Source: Mycoplasmataceae bacterium
Lineage (GTDB): Bacteria; Bacillota_I; Bacilli_A; Mycoplasmatales; Mycoplasmoidaceae
Reading direction: 5' to 3'
NCBI GenBank assembly: GCA_020024755.1
Contig: JAHHTH010000004.1
Location: 124,001-188,000, forward strand
Length of the DNA stretch: 64,000 nt
Positions 19,652 to 30,700 of this stretch are shown in pieces. Position 1 is the stretch's first letter; each line of letters begins with the position of its first letter. A model generated the notes under the pieces. The model saw only the letters and a list, made by a program, of their open reading frames with translations. It did not search any database and was not told the origin of the DNA. Both the position numbers and the translations under genes were made by a program.

Positions 19652-20233
19652 GTGCAAGAATCAGAATTTCAACCATATAGAAAAAAATCTAAAATATATA
19701 ATTTCATTCAACATTCTTTTATATCAATAGGCATTGGATTAGTACTTGTATTTTTCATTTATCTTGGCATGTGATTATGAAGTGGTGATAAAGATGGTAG
19801 ATGAGCAATTAAATATGGAATTATCATATTAGTAGTGTCATATATTTGTACTTGAATAGCTTGTATCGCATGAAAGTGCTCTAACAAACTAGACATTGTA
19901 ATTTTACAAAAGTTTTCTAGTAGATCAGACTTACTAAATTTTGCTGTTAATAAAAATAGTAAAGAAAATGTAAAAATTATTCTTTGTGCAATTTTCAATG
20001 CAGCTATTTATTTCACTATTATCATAGCTATATTCCTTATAATCTCTGGTGCTACCCCATTAGACGGTTTAGAAATTGATGATGACGACGATGATGAATA
20101 CACTGCTAAGAATCCAACTGATACAACCAATAAAAGAAACCAAAAGAAATTAAAAGAAAAACTTGAAGAAGAATTTGAAAAAGAAGTAAAGCATCCAAAT
20201 CTAGTATATGATCACAATAAATTAAAAGATTAA
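19652..20233 (+). CDS. Membrane protein of unknown function
   Basis: A 193-residue protein starting at GTG, 5 nt after AAGGAG. The competing ATG two bases upstream runs into a stop after about 25 codons. There are three hydrophobic segments (about residues 18-41, 50-73, 105-130), a run of six acidic residues near 142-147 and a Lys/Glu-rich, probably coiled C-terminal tail. Five TGA codons are Trp. No family recognised. It has its own promoter and terminator between the ribosomal operon and the structured RNA. Confidence 0.85.
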
Positions 20234-20257
20234 ACATCTTAAACTTAAACACAGATA

Positions 20258-20296
20258 ACTCTCTAAAACTTACACAGGTGATAGAGAGTTTTATTT
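20258..20296 (+). terminator. Rho-independent terminator
   Basis: AACTCTCTA (20258-20266) pairs with TAGAGAGTT (20282-20290), followed by TTATTTT. Confidence 0.8.
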
Positions 20297-20316
20297 TGTA
20301 ATAAACTTTTTTGGGA

Positions 20317-20322
20317 TATAAT
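20317..20322 (+). promoter_or_regulatory. -10 box of a small RNA gene
   Basis: A perfect TATAAT stands between two terminators with no gene start downstream. It predicts a transcript beginning near 20329. Confidence 0.6.
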
Positions 20323-20328
20323 ACTAAT

Positions 20329-20464
20329 GCAAAAGAATATGAGGTTACTCATATCTCAACTAACGAGTAAGGTTGAGCGGCGTTACTGAAAGCTGTAAAA
20401 AAGTAGGGTAGCGAAGAATGGAGAAAACAATAGTTTTGGCAGGAGGTGCTACCTCCTGCGTTTT
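20329..20464 (+). ncRNA. Structured non-coding RNA, about 136 nt, identity unknown
   Basis: A promoter, a structured G-rich body and a perfect terminator define an independent RNA with no reading frame. Visible stems: ATATGAG/CTCATAT around 20337-20354, CTCAAC/GTTGAG around 20355-20377, and CGTTAC with GTAGCG enclosing an A-rich loop. It ends with GCAGGAGGT-GCT-ACCTCCTGC and TTTT. It lacks the GGAA-loop motif of SRP RNA, the tRNA-like ends of tmRNA and the conserved cores of RNase P RNA. It lies next to the 3' end of dnaA. Much more G-rich than its surroundings, which supports a real RNA. Confidence 0.6.
20439..20464 (+). terminator. Terminator of the structured RNA
   Basis: A perfect 9-bp G+C-rich stem with a 3-nt loop (GCT), then G and TTTT. 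The strongest terminator in the window. Confidence 0.85.
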
Positions 20465-20502
20465 AATTATATGGGGTTATAAATAGATTTAATTATTGGT
20501 TA

Positions 20503-21864
20503 CTATAACTTATTAAGGTTCTTTTCTAGGAAGTCTTTTAGGTCTTGATCTTTTTCTGCCATCTTAGTTACTTTTTCAATAGCATTTAAAACAGTAGTAT
20601 GATCTCTATTTGAGAAGTAAGTTCCAATATCAACTAAACTCATATTATATTTAACTCTTAGAATATACATACATATATGTCTTACATTAGTAATATTCTT
20701 TAATCTAGTCTTTCCTTTAACTAAATCTTCTTTAGTACCATATCATCTACATACAGTTGAAATAATTAATTCTGGATTAAAGTCTTCACTAGGAGTTAGC
20801 ATTCTAGTTCCATCTCTTTCAAAGAATTCTTGAACAAATGATTTTGTGATTAATTCATTTGGTTGTAGGTTTTGAATTGCAAAGAAACTAATCTTATTTA
20901 AGAAACCAATAAGTTTTCTTAAATCATTGTTGTAGTATTTAACAATTTCATCTATAGCTTCATCTTGAAAATTAAAGGTAGAGTCTTGTTGTTTAATTCT
21001 TTGGATAATTATTCTTTTTAATACTTCAGATTCTGGTGATTCAATCTTTATAGTAAGACCACTACTAAATCTAGAAACCATACGTTCTTCTAATGAATCT
21101 AATTGTTCTGGATTTTTATCAGAAGTAATAATAATTTGTTTATTATGTCTTACAAGGTTATTAAAGATATTAAAGAAGATTTCATTAGTCTTTTCTTTAC
21201 CAGCTAAATATTGAATATCATCAATTAGTAATAAATCATAAGATGAATATTCACGTTTCAATTCTTCTACAAAATTTCCACCTTTAGTTAAAGCTTGAAA
21301 AACATCTCTAGTAAAGTCATTAGATTCAATATATTTAATTTTCTTATTTGGGAATCTAGATTTGTATAGATTACCTAGCGCATTAATTAAGTGAGTTTTA
21401 CCTAAACCTGTAGATCCATAAATAAATAGGGGATTATAAATTGTTCCAAGGTTCTTAGAAATAGCACAAACTGCATTGTATGCACTTTTATTAAAATCAC
21501 CTACTACAAAGTTTTCTAAAGTATATTCTGGGTTTAAACCACTATCATTGTTTAATGAATCATCAAAGTCCTTAGTGATATCACTATCAATATTGTTTAT
21601 AGATTTTTCATTAGGTAGAATAAATTTAAATTCAAATCTCTTATTTAATTGTTGTTCAAAGAAGTTAACTATTTTATCCTTATAGTCATTAGTTAATAAA
21701 CTTTTAGCAAATATAGAAGGTGCAATAACTGTGATTGTATTGTCAGCAAATTTTGAAACTCTTGATGGTTGTACGCAAGTTTCAAAAATATTTTGATTAG
21801 TAAATGATGGTTTTAGATATTCAATTAGTTTAGTTCAAATGTGTTCTATATCAGCTTTGTTCAT
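20503..21864 (-). CDS. dnaA: Chromosomal replication initiator protein DnaA
   Basis: A 453-residue AAA+ initiator that binds DnaA boxes and melts oriC. In order: an N-terminal interaction domain, linker, Walker A GSTGLGKTHL, Walker B LLIDDIQYL, sensor motifs, and a C-terminal helix-turn-helix ending with RDHTTVLNA (usual signature RDHTTV-HA). TGA codons are Trp. The ATG lies 5 nt after the stop of the small membrane protein upstream, so the two form an operon. dnaN is not adjacent and no cluster of DnaA boxes is visible, so this is not a classic oriC-dnaA-dnaN arrangement. Confidence 0.97.
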
Positions 21865-21869
21865 ATTAA

Positions 21870-22436
21870 TTATGCAGCTGGAAATGGAGCAGTTGGGTTA
21901 GCTACAGGTGTAGGAGCTGGTTGTTCAGCTGGAGTATTAGCTTTTTCTTCGCCTTTACTTTTCTTACCTTTTTTAACTTCAACTTCTTTAATTGGTTTAA
22001 CTTTTTCTTTTTCTAAACTTCTAATTTGAGCTCTAATATCTAATAAACCTGAGTCAATTTCATCTTTAGATACTTTGTTCTTAAGAGAGAATTCTTCTTT
22101 TAAATGTCTAATGTGTTTAATTAACTTACGGTTGTTAGCAGCAGCAATGATATAGTATGTGAAGATTGAAACTGCAGCACAGAAACTAAGAGCAGATAAA
22201 GTAAATCCAATTGAGATTAATGCATAAGCTTTTGCTCTTGTTGGATCAGTATCTTGTGCAGTTCCTGCTTGTATTGGGTTTCCGTTCACATCTTTAGGGA
22301 ATGGTATGATATCTTGTCCAAAAATATCTTGACTACCTGTTCATTGGATGTAGAAAAGAGCCGAAACTACCATTAAAATGATACAAACGATTGATAATAC
22401 TGTAAATGAAATAAATTTTCCTTTTGTGTTAAACAT
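21870..22436 (-). CDS. Small membrane protein upstream of dnaA, unknown function
   Basis: A 188-residue protein. One membrane helix at residues 8-30, an extracytoplasmic loop with a polar, Pro-containing stretch, and a second helix at about 71-97. Then a charged coiled-coil-like segment and a Lys-, then Pro/Ala-rich tail ending FPAA. No family recognised. AGAGG lies upstream of the ATG. It is first in a two-gene unit with dnaA, which may mean shared expression or only a shared promoter. Confidence 0.85.
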
Positions 22437-22456
22437 AAGTAACCTCTACTTTAATA

Positions 22457-22462
22457 ATTATA
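22457..22462 (-). promoter_or_regulatory. -10 box for the membrane protein-dnaA unit
   Basis: On the minus strand a perfect TATAAT lies about 20 nt before the ATG. The -35 region is pure A+T and not recognisable. The diverging ffh gene starts 59 bp away, so this is a compact divergent promoter region. Confidence 0.5.
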
Positions 22463-22520
22463 CAATAACTTCATATATAATATTAATATTAAAACATTAT
22501 TAATTGATAAGGAGACCACT

Positions 22521-23885
22521 ATGTTGAAATCAATGATAGGTAGCATTGTAGCTAAAAATATGGCTAAAAAGCTAAAAAATATGACTATTGAAGAAGATGA
22601 TATTAAGGATGTACTAAGGGAAATTAGAATAGCATTATTAGATGCTGACGTTAATTTACAAGTAGTAAAAACATTTATCAATAGTGTAAAAGAAAAAACC
22701 ATTGGTCAAACAGTAGATGACAAAGTTTCTCCTTCTGATTTTGTGTTAACTATTATTAAAGAAGAATTAATCAATATACTTGGAAAAGAAAAATCTGAAG
22801 TTAATTTCAACAAAAAACCTACAAAGATCATGATGGTAGGGTTACAAGGTTCAGGGAAAACTACAACTGTAGCTAAGATTGCAGAATATGCAAGAAAGAA
22901 CCATGAAAGCAAACCATTGTTAGTAGCAGGAGATATTTATAGACCTGCTGCTATTGAACAATTAAAAACATTAGCTAAAGAAAACAAATTTGATTTCTAT
23001 GAAAAAGGAACTCAAAATCCTGCTAAGACTGCAATGCAAGCTTTAGACTTAGCAAAGGAAAAAGGTAACAACCTAGTTATTATGGATACTGCTGGTCGTT
23101 TACAAACTAATGAAGAACTAATGGAAGAATTAGTACAAATTAAAGATGTCTTCCATCCAGAAGAAATATTATTGGTTGTAGACTCAATGTCTGGTCAAGA
23201 TATTATCAATGTTGCTAAAGAATTTGATAGATATTTAAAATTAACAGGGATTGTAATTACCAAATTAGATTCAGATGCTAGAGCTGGTTCTGCTTTATCA
23301 CTTACATCAATTTTAAATGTGCCAATTAAATTTACAGGTACTGGTGAAAAGGTAGGTAGTTTAGATTTATTCTATCCAGAAAGAATGGCTGATAGAATTT
23401 TAGGTCTTGGTGATTTAATGACATTAGCTGAAAAAGCTTCAGATGTTATTGATGAAAAGAAAGCAAGAGGACAAATGGAAAGAATGCTTGCTGGAAAAAT
23501 GGATCTTGAAGACTTATTAAACCAAATGGAACAAATGAATAAAATGGGTTCTATTTCAGGTGTAGCTGCCATGATTCCAGGTATGCAAAATAAAATTAGT
23601 GCTGAACAAGAAGCTACTATAGAAGAAAAGCTTAAAATTACTAAAGTGTTATTAAGCTCAATGACACTTAAGGAAAGACGCAATCCAAAGATATTTAAAA
23701 AAGAACCTAATAGAAAAGTAAGAGTAGTTAAAGGATCTGGTAGAAAACCTGATGAATTAAATAAATTACTTAAACAATGAGAAGATGGAAATAAAAAGAT
23801 GTTAGAACTAGGTGGAAAGATTAAATCTGGTATTAACCCATTTGCTGGTGGAAAAAATCCATTTGGCACTGGCGGTTTCCAATAA
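22521..23885 (+). CDS. ffh: Signal recognition particle protein Ffh (SRP54)
   Basis: A 454-residue GTPase that brings nascent membrane proteins to the translocase together with SRP RNA. N domain, G domain with GLQGSGKTTT, DTAGR and TKLD, then a Met-rich M domain (about residues 300-454) that binds SRP RNA and signal peptides. AAGGAG precedes the ATG. One TGA near the C-terminus is Trp. The stop overlaps the rbgA start. Confidence 0.97.
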
Positions 23886-24703
23886 TGAGTAATTCAGAAA
23901 TTAAAATAAATTGATTTCCTGGCCATATGAAAAAAGCTACTGATGAAATAGTTAAAAAACTAAAGACAGTAGATTTTGTTATTGAAGTATTGGATGCAAG
24001 ATCAGTAGAATTAACTGCTAATCCAGAACTTAGATCATTAATTCAAAATAAACCTCACTTAAAAGTTGCTCTAAAACAAGATCTAGCAGATATATCTAGT
24101 GCAGAAGGTGTTATCTTCGAATCAATTAAATCAAAGAGTTTTAAAAATAAATTGGTTGAAGCATTAGAATCAATGTTTACTGAAAAAATCGAAAGATTAA
24201 AAAAGAAAGGTCTTGTTAATTATCAATTCATTGGAATAGTAATTGGAATGCCTAATGTTGGTAAATCTTCATTAATAAACAATCTAGCCCCAGTTAAATC
24301 ATTAATAGCTGAAAATAGAGCTGGAGTTACTAAAAGACAAGCAACCAAAAAGATTAACAAAAACTTCTACTTAGTTGATACACCAGGAGTAATGGTAAGA
24401 AAAATAGAAAATATAGAAGATGGATACAAATTAAGTATTTTAAATTTAATCTCAAAAAAAGTATTACCTTTATACGATGTAATTAAGTATAACTATGAAT
24501 TCCTATTAATGAATTACAAGTCAAAATTATATCAATATTTTGAAATACAAAATGATGTTGAATATGATTTTGTTCAATTTCTAGATTATGTGTGTAAAAA
24601 GTATGGATATGTACAAAAAGGAAATGAATATGATTATGATAGAGCATTAGATAATTTATTTAATCTATTTTCTAATTCAACTGTCACTAAATTTCATTTC
24701 TAG
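23885..24703 (+). CDS. rbgA: Ribosome biogenesis GTPase RbgA (YlqF)
   Basis: A 272-residue circularly permuted GTPase for late 50S assembly. The start MSNSEIKINWFPGHMKKA is the family signature (WFPGHM), with Trp encoded by TGA. The G1 loop GMPNVGKSSL and G3 DTPGVM are intact. The G4 motif, expected as NKxD before G1, reads LKQD, so nucleotide specificity may be altered. It overlaps the ffh stop by one base. Confidence 0.93.
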
Positions 24704-24704
24704 T

Positions 24705-25181
24705 TTATAGTAAATCCTTTATATCTTTCTCAATTTCAAATGGAGTTATCTTAGATTCAAATCTATTGACAATATTTCCTTCTTTATCAATTAAAAACTT
24801 TTCGAAGTTTCATTTAACTGCTTTAGCTCTTGGAGATCATGGTTTAGTAGTAATTAAATAATTGTATAGTGGGTTTATTTCTTTACCACCCACCTTAATT
24901 TTGCTAAATAAATCAAATGTTACATCATACTTAGTTTGACAGAATGATTTAATAGTTGCTTCATCACCTGGTTCTTGATATAAGAATTGATTACAAGGAA
25001 AACCAAGAATCATGAAGTCTTTATCTTTGTACTTTTTGAATAAGACTTCTAATTCGCTATATTGCTTAGTAAATCCACATTTAGAAGCCACATTAACTAT
25101 TAATAAAACTTTATTCTTATATTTAGATAATGATACTTCTTTGCCATCAATATCTTTCATTTTAAAATCATAAATATTCAT
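24705..25181 (-). CDS. Glutathione peroxidase family protein
   Basis: A 158-residue thioredoxin-fold peroxidase that reduces hydrogen or lipid peroxides. The catalytic position is Cys35 in NVASKCGFT (Cys rather than selenocysteine). The FPCNQF and KWNFEKFL motifs supply the Gln, Trp and Asn of the catalytic tetrad. Two TGA codons are Trp. Its end lies one base from the rbgA stop (convergent genes). Electron donor is probably thioredoxin, as for most bacterial members. Confidence 0.93.
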
Positions 25182-25236
25182 ATGTACCTCATTTCTTAAT
25201 ATTTCATTTTAATATAATGTTATTTATTTAATTAAA

Positions 25237-26283
25237 TTAATTATTAGATAGCAATTCTTTTGCTTTATCTTTGATTGCTTTATTATTGCATTCATAACAA
25301 GAAAAAGTTTCTGTTTTTCTAAAAGCAATATAACCTTGTGTAGTTAAAGCTTTTAAACTATCTTTAATGTTATTATCATCAATATTTAAATTCTTTAATC
25401 TTATTGCATCTTTTATGTTTTGTTTTGTGACTGGTATATTTGTTTCAATCAATTCATTGATAATTAATAAAACTATATCTCTCTTCTTAAGTTTAGAAGT
25501 TTTAATCATTTGATGGAAATCTAGATTGTCCATTCAAACTTTAAAGCAATTATCTAACATTTCAAGATAGAACTTAATAAATTCATCTGCATTGTTATTT
25601 TCTTCACTTCATCCAATTGTAGAAGTTCTAATTGATTCAAAGTATTGTGATTTGTTTTGAAGCATATAGTTTTCAATTGAAATATATTTAACGATATTGT
25701 AATTATTTGCAATTAATAGATAATTAGTTATTAATCTGCTCATTCTTCCATTGCCATCTTCAAATGGATGTATTCTAAGGAAGTTAATAATGAATAGAGG
25801 TATCTTAATTAAAACATTTAATGTTTGTTCGTGTTCTCATCATAGAATCAATTCCTTCATTAGTATTGGTGTTGCAGCTACACTAGCCATTGGTTCTTTA
25901 TCAACATAGTTTTGCTTTTGCTTTCAAACACCTATATGATATGTCTTATCCATATCTACACCTTCAAATAATTTCTTGTGTCACGATAGTATAGTTTCAA
26001 GTGACAAATCTATTTTATCTGAATTGAGTTTTATATCATTTAGAATTGCATTATAATTTTGATTAAGTTGTTTAACTTTTTTAATATTCTTAGATCTTTT
26101 AATGCTTAGTCCTTCTATTTCATTAGATGTTTCACCTGATATTTTAGTGGCGTTATCTGAGCAAAGGATTTTGTCTATATTTAAAATGTCTAATGAAGCA
26201 TTATCAAGAGAAGCTTCATTCTTGATGTTAATAGTATTGACCAATGATTCTAAGTTTACATTTTTATAATATTTTATCTTCAT
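25237..26283 (-). CDS. Fic-domain protein (probable AMP-transferase), class II inhibitory motif
   Basis: A 348-residue protein. The Fic core HPFEDGNGR lies at about residues 172-180 and matches HPFxxGNGR, so catalysis should be intact. An (S/T)xxxE(G/N)-type inhibitory stretch (SNEIEG, near residue 55) lies N-terminal, which marks class II autoinhibited Fic. A winged-helix-like C-terminal domain follows (about 255-348). Fic enzymes usually transfer AMP from ATP to a protein; the target here is unknown. No Shine-Dalgarno site. The array of AAACTACCCA repeats lies immediately upstream and may control it. Confidence 0.9.
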
Positions 26284-26334
26284 AACTAATCTAATCTTAT
26301 AGTGGATTAAATGTTTTTATAGGTTTTTTAATAA

Positions 26335-26459
26335 AAACTACCCAAAAAGTTTTAATTTTTCATAAGAAACTACCCAAATAATTCATTAAATTAATAAAAA
26401 CTACCCATAAATACTTATAAATTAGAATAAAACTACCCAATATTAATAGAAACTACCCA
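26335..26459. repeat. Five direct repeats AAACTACCCA spaced by helical turns
   Basis: Exact copies at 26335-26344, 26367-26376, 26398-26407, 26430-26439 and 26450-26459. Start-to-start distances are 32, 31, 32 and 20 bp, close to three, three, three and two turns of B-DNA, so all copies face the same side. They lie in the roughly 330-bp gap between fic (minus) and the peroxiredoxin gene (plus), with no reading frame. This looks like an operator or binding array, not a CRISPR. Confidence 0.75.
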
Positions 26460-26553
26460 GAAAAACAATTTAATGGGTGCTAACATAAAAGACTTAACTA
26501 TGAATAGAGGGATATCTTTCCATTAATCTCATAATAATAGACAAATTCTTTAA

Positions 26554-26583
26554 TTGTGTAAAAAATCAGATTTATGGTACAAT
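26554..26583 (+). promoter_or_regulatory. Promoter of the peroxiredoxin gene
   Basis: TTGTGT (26554-26559) and TACAAT (26578-26583) are separated by 18 bp, 30 nt before the ATG. Confidence 0.5.
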
Positions 26584-26613
26584 GGAATATTAAAACTTAA
26601 AAAGGAGAAAATT

Positions 26614-27207
26614 ATGATCGTAACTAAAAAAGCTTATGACTTTACAGCAACAGCTGTAATGCCAGATAATCAAATTAAAGAAATTACATTATCAAAAAGT
26701 TTAGGAAAGAATGGTGCAGTTGTATTCTTCTATCCAAAAGACTTTACATTTGTATGTCCTACTGAAATTATTGCTTTTGATAAAAGAGTAAAAGAATTTG
26801 AAGCTAGAGGATACAATGTAATTGGTGTATCAGTTGATAATGAATTCTGTCACTTTGCTTGAAAGAATACTGAAGTTAAGAAAGGTGGAATTGGAAATGT
26901 ACAATTCCCATTAGTATCAGATATTACTAAAGAAATTTCAAGAGCTTATGATGTATTAGTTGATGAAGCTGTTGCACTAAGAGGTTCATTCTTAATTGAC
27001 AAGAACATGGTAGTAAGACATGCAGTTATCAATGACTTACCATTAGGAAGAAACATTGATGAAATGGTTAGAATGTGTGATACATTAAACTTCTTCAATG
27101 AACATGGTGAAGTTTGTCCTGCAAACTGACACAAAGGTGAAGAAGGTATGAAAGCAGATCCTAAAGGTGTTGCTGATTACTTATCTAAAAACTCAACAAA
27201 ATTATAA
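26614..27207 (+). CDS. 2-Cys peroxiredoxin (AhpC/TSA family)
   Basis: A 197-residue peroxidase. The peroxidatic Cys48 lies in DFTFVCPTE and the resolving Cys168 in GEVCPANW, so this is a typical 2-Cys enzyme that forms an intersubunit disulfide. The start follows AAAGGAG; an upstream in-frame ATG would add 20 non-conserved residues and is not used. With the nearby glutathione peroxidase it gives two thiol peroxidases within 2.5 kb. Confidence 0.96.
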
Positions 27208-27235
27208 TCGACCATAAATACTTAATATATATTAA

Positions 27236-27263
27236 TAGTTCACTTCCAAGTGGACTATTTTTA
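27236..27263 (+). terminator. Rho-independent terminator after the peroxiredoxin gene
   Basis: A 10-bp stem (27236-27245 with 27248-27257, one G-U pair) has a 2-base gap and is followed by TTTTTA. Confidence 0.7.
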
Positions 27264-27346
27264 TTATTAGTTAGCATGGATACTTCTTGAATTAAAATAA
27301 TATTTATTGCATAATAATAAATGTTATTATTCGTGGGGGTAAATGA

Positions 27347-28222
27347 GTGAACTCAACATATTATTCAACAGCAACCTTAGTTGCATGTATGATAGTTTAT
27401 TTAATTTTTAATAGTAGAGTGAATAAATATGGTTTTTCGCAAAAGGATTATAAGTTTGTAAGAAAGAGCCATTATTTCTCTAAAAGAAAAGAAATGAAGG
27501 CAATTAATCGTCATATAGATTTATTGAATCTATTTGGTACTTTAGCAATCATATTAGGATATTTGTTAGTAGTTTTCTCTAATATTTCTGCAATCGATAG
27601 TAGTGTTGACTTAACAGCAAAAAGGGATGTATTAGGCTCATCAATTATTGTAGACTCTTACAATTCCATATTTAATTATAGTGACACAAAAATAGGCAGT
27701 CCAGATTGCACTATGAGTCTTTCTTGAGTTGGTATAGCATTAGTTTGTATATTCCCAATATATTTGGCATTGTCTGGACTTTTTTACTATTTCGCATTCA
27801 AACTATATACTCCTAAGTATTGAAGCAATACATTCTTCTATAACTTATTTATGGAAAAGTTCAATGATGAACAAAGTGAAAAGAAACAAAAGATTTGAAT
27901 GATTGTTTTCATGACAACACAAATAATAATTAATCTACTTTTAATATTAATGTTTATAGTAATTTTATCTAGTGAAAATGATATATCATATTACTTAGAA
28001 AACTTTAAGACTGAATGTTTCTATGAATATGGTGAATATGGAATGAACTTATCATGAATGAATATTCCATGCATTGTGTTCAATGCTTTGACTATTGTTG
28101 CCTTCATTGTTAAAGTAGTTTCTATGTGTAAATTAGAAGATGTTACATGAAAGAGATATCAAGCATCAATTATTTCAATTTATAATGAAGAAAGTGAAAG
28201 CAAAATTGGTAATATAAAATAA
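27347..28222 (+). CDS. Membrane protein with four helices, unknown function
   Basis: A 291-residue protein starting at GTG after GGGGGT. Hydrophobic segments at about 7-21, 62-83, 128-150, 188-209 and 232-256 suggest four to five membrane helices, with a polar loop of about 45 residues between the second and third. Five TGA codons are Trp. No family recognised. The competing ATG four bases upstream ends after about 22 codons. Confidence 0.75.
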
Positions 28223-28295
28223 TTTAGAATATATATCCAAAATAGTAAATTTCTGCCATTTTTTAATATAAAATTACCTATTTTTGCTACCTAAG

Positions 28296-28334
28296 TGTGA
28301 AAAAATCACATTTAATATGATATTTTTATATAAT
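28296..28334 (+). promoter_or_regulatory. Promoter with overlapping palindrome before the AAA15-RloB operon
   Basis: TGTGA-AAAAA-TCACA (28296-28310) covers the -35 region of a perfect TATAAT (28329-28334). A dimeric repressor could block the promoter here. The half-sites resemble CRP sites, but the spacing is 5, not 6, and mollicutes are not known to use CRP. Confidence 0.5.
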
Positions 28335-28369
28335 TGAAGTAATTAAACAGGAAACGGAAGGGTAAGAAT

Positions 28370-29731
28370 ATGTTAGTTAAATTTATCGTAGGAAATGTTC
28401 TTTCATTCAATGAACAACAAGAATTTTCAATGTTTGCAAACAACAAAATGAATAGAATGAATGAAAGAAATTATATTTGAACAGACAAACAAATCCTAAG
28501 ATTAGGAGCAATTTTTGGTGCAAATGCTTCTGGAAAAACCAATTTAATTGAATCCTTATCAATAATGAAGGACTATGTAAAAAACACATATAGTCATGCA
28601 AAATATAGATCAGATTATTTCTTATTTAACAAACCAGATAAACCAAGCTATTTTGAAGTTGGTATTTTAATTAATGATCAACTTTATGCATATGGATTTG
28701 AAGTTATTCTTTCGCAATCTAAGATAATTAGTGAATGACTATATTTAATTAAAGGACAAAAGGAAGAAAAAATATTTGAAGTAGACAAAGATAGAAAAAT
28801 CTCATGAGGCTCTAGCGTTAATAAAGATTTGATTAAAAGAATTAAAGTAGCATATGAAATGGATTTTGTTCAATCAGATGATTTATTAATTACATTTTTA
28901 AATTGAGGCAAACCTTCATTTAAAAAGGCAGAGGGCTCAGAGATCTTTGTGCAAATTTATAGATGATTTAGAAATAATTTAATAATTATTAGTCCTGAGG
29001 ACAAATATATTGATCAAATTGTTTTTGAGGATAATTTTATAATGAACCTTTCAGAATTGTTATCAGGGTTTGATACAGGTATTAAGAGAGTCGAAACTAA
29101 AGAAGTAGCTGAAGATGAAGTTAGAAAAGAAGTTGGAAGCAAAATATTTTCTGATGTAACTTATACTTTGAATCGCGGAAAAACAAGAGACTTAAATTTT
29201 AAAATGAAGGAAAGCAAGTCTCTGTTAATAGGTAATGAAATATTTATTATGGAAATATCTAGTGAAGCAGAATGTAAATTCAAAAAATTAGTTTTCTTTC
29301 ATGATGATAGTGAAACTGAATTTTCTTATTCTAATGAATCAGATGGTACAAAAAGATTAATTCAAATCTCAACAATATTAATGAGTAAAAATGATGATTT
29401 AGTATTTTTAGTAGATGAACTTGAAAGATGCCTTCACCCTCACCTAACATGAGGATTTATAGAATCTTTCTTATCTAGAAATATAACTAATAGAAATCAA
29501 TTAATAATGGCTACTCATGAACTTTACATCATGAATCAAGATTTATTAAGAAGGGATGAAATTTGATTCACAAACAAAATAAATAATGCAACTGAGTTGT
29601 ATTCACTATCACAATTCAATGTTAGAAACGATAAAGTTATATTGAATGGATATAATGATGGCAGATTTGGTGGAGTGCCATATATCAATCCTATAATTGA
29701 TTTTAAAAGTTTAAGGGATGGTAAAAATTAA
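28370..29731 (+). CDS. AAA15-type ATPase of an AbiL/RloA-like defence pair
   Basis: A 453-residue ABC-class ATPase. Walker A GANASGKTNL (about 50-59) follows an N-terminal strand with NVLSFNEQQEFSM, typical of the RloA/AbiLi group. The signature region SNESDGTKRLI precedes Walker B VFLVDELERCLHP (about 342-354), and a THE switch follows. In homologues the ATPase works with an RloB-type Toprim partner in abortive infection or restriction-linked defence. The stop overlaps the RloB start (TAATG). Confidence 0.85.
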
Positions 29732-30669
29732 TGAGAAAACCAAATAGAATTGGAGTTGATGTTAGAGAAACGAAAACTGAATATGAAGTACACCATCTAT
29801 TTTATGAAGGTGTAGTTACAGAACATCAATACTTTTCCTATTTGATTAAAAATAACGATTGAATTCTTAAACGCGAAAGAATATCAGTTAAACTTCTAAA
29901 TAGATATGGATCAGAAGTTGGTTTATCTAATCCTAATACAATGTTGTCAAGAATTAATGATCTGATTAATTCAAAGAAAATAAATAAGGAATTAGTATTA
30001 GACAACATTTCTAAATTCATAGAATCTCATTCAACCAATCTAAGTAATGCCCAAGAAGTAAATAAAGCTAAGCAAAAAACAATTGAAGAAATTAATGAAT
30101 TATTGAAAGGGATGGATATTTCAGAAATAGTTAGCAATGCTAATATACTAGCAACGAAAATTAAACAAATTATTGACAAGAATCTTTTTCCAATTGATGA
30201 TGTTAATGAAATTATTAAATTAGTTAAAACAAGTCAAAGATTTGCTGATGGCGACAAGATTCATTTAGTTTGCGATATTGACAAGCACTTTAATAGTCAA
30301 GAAAAATATAATAAATTCATAGAGAAATGTAAACATGAAAAAGTTAATGTATATATAACTAAACCATGTTTTGAATTATGAATATTGTTTCATCATAGTG
30401 ATTGTAAATGCTATGACTATAACAATTTACTAAATAATACTAAAATTGGAAATAATGGTAAATTTATTTCATGAAAATTAAGAGACTTTCATGCAATGTC
30501 GAAGAAACATATTAATGATGAAAAGTTCTACTCTAATCTAGTTAATGTTCAAAAAGCAATTGATAATTCATTAAATTATTCTACTAATCTATTTGAGTTA
30601 TATGACAAATTAGGAACAAATATTCCTGATCTTCTTATAATGATATTTAAAAAGAATCTACACAAGTAG
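29731..30669 (+). CDS. RloB-domain protein, partner of the AAA15 ATPase
   Basis: A 312-residue protein. The N-terminal LFYEGVVTEHQYFSYL gives the Toprim-like Glu. VCDIDKH supplies the acidic D-x-D, and KPCFELWILFHH (near 217) is the RloB hallmark. A helical insertion of about 100 residues lies between the first two elements. It is translationally coupled to the ATPase. Probable role: nuclease of an AbiL-like phage-defence system (family-based). Confidence 0.85.
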
Positions 30670-30700
30670 TTAAATAGTAGAATCAGCAAGATACATTAAA

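Noticed and set aside
20329..20464. SRP RNA, tmRNA or RNase P RNA
   Set aside because: No GGAA-loop motif of SRP domain IV, no tRNA-like ends, and the length and core motifs do not fit RNase P RNA.
26335..26459. CRISPR array (repeated 10-mers with 10-22 bp between)
   Set aside because: Repeats are too short, spacers are short and A+T-only, and no cas genes are present. Helical phasing fits a protein-binding array better.
28296..28310. CRP-cAMP binding site
   Set aside because: The half-sites are separated by 5 bp, not 6, and mollicutes are not known to have CRP.
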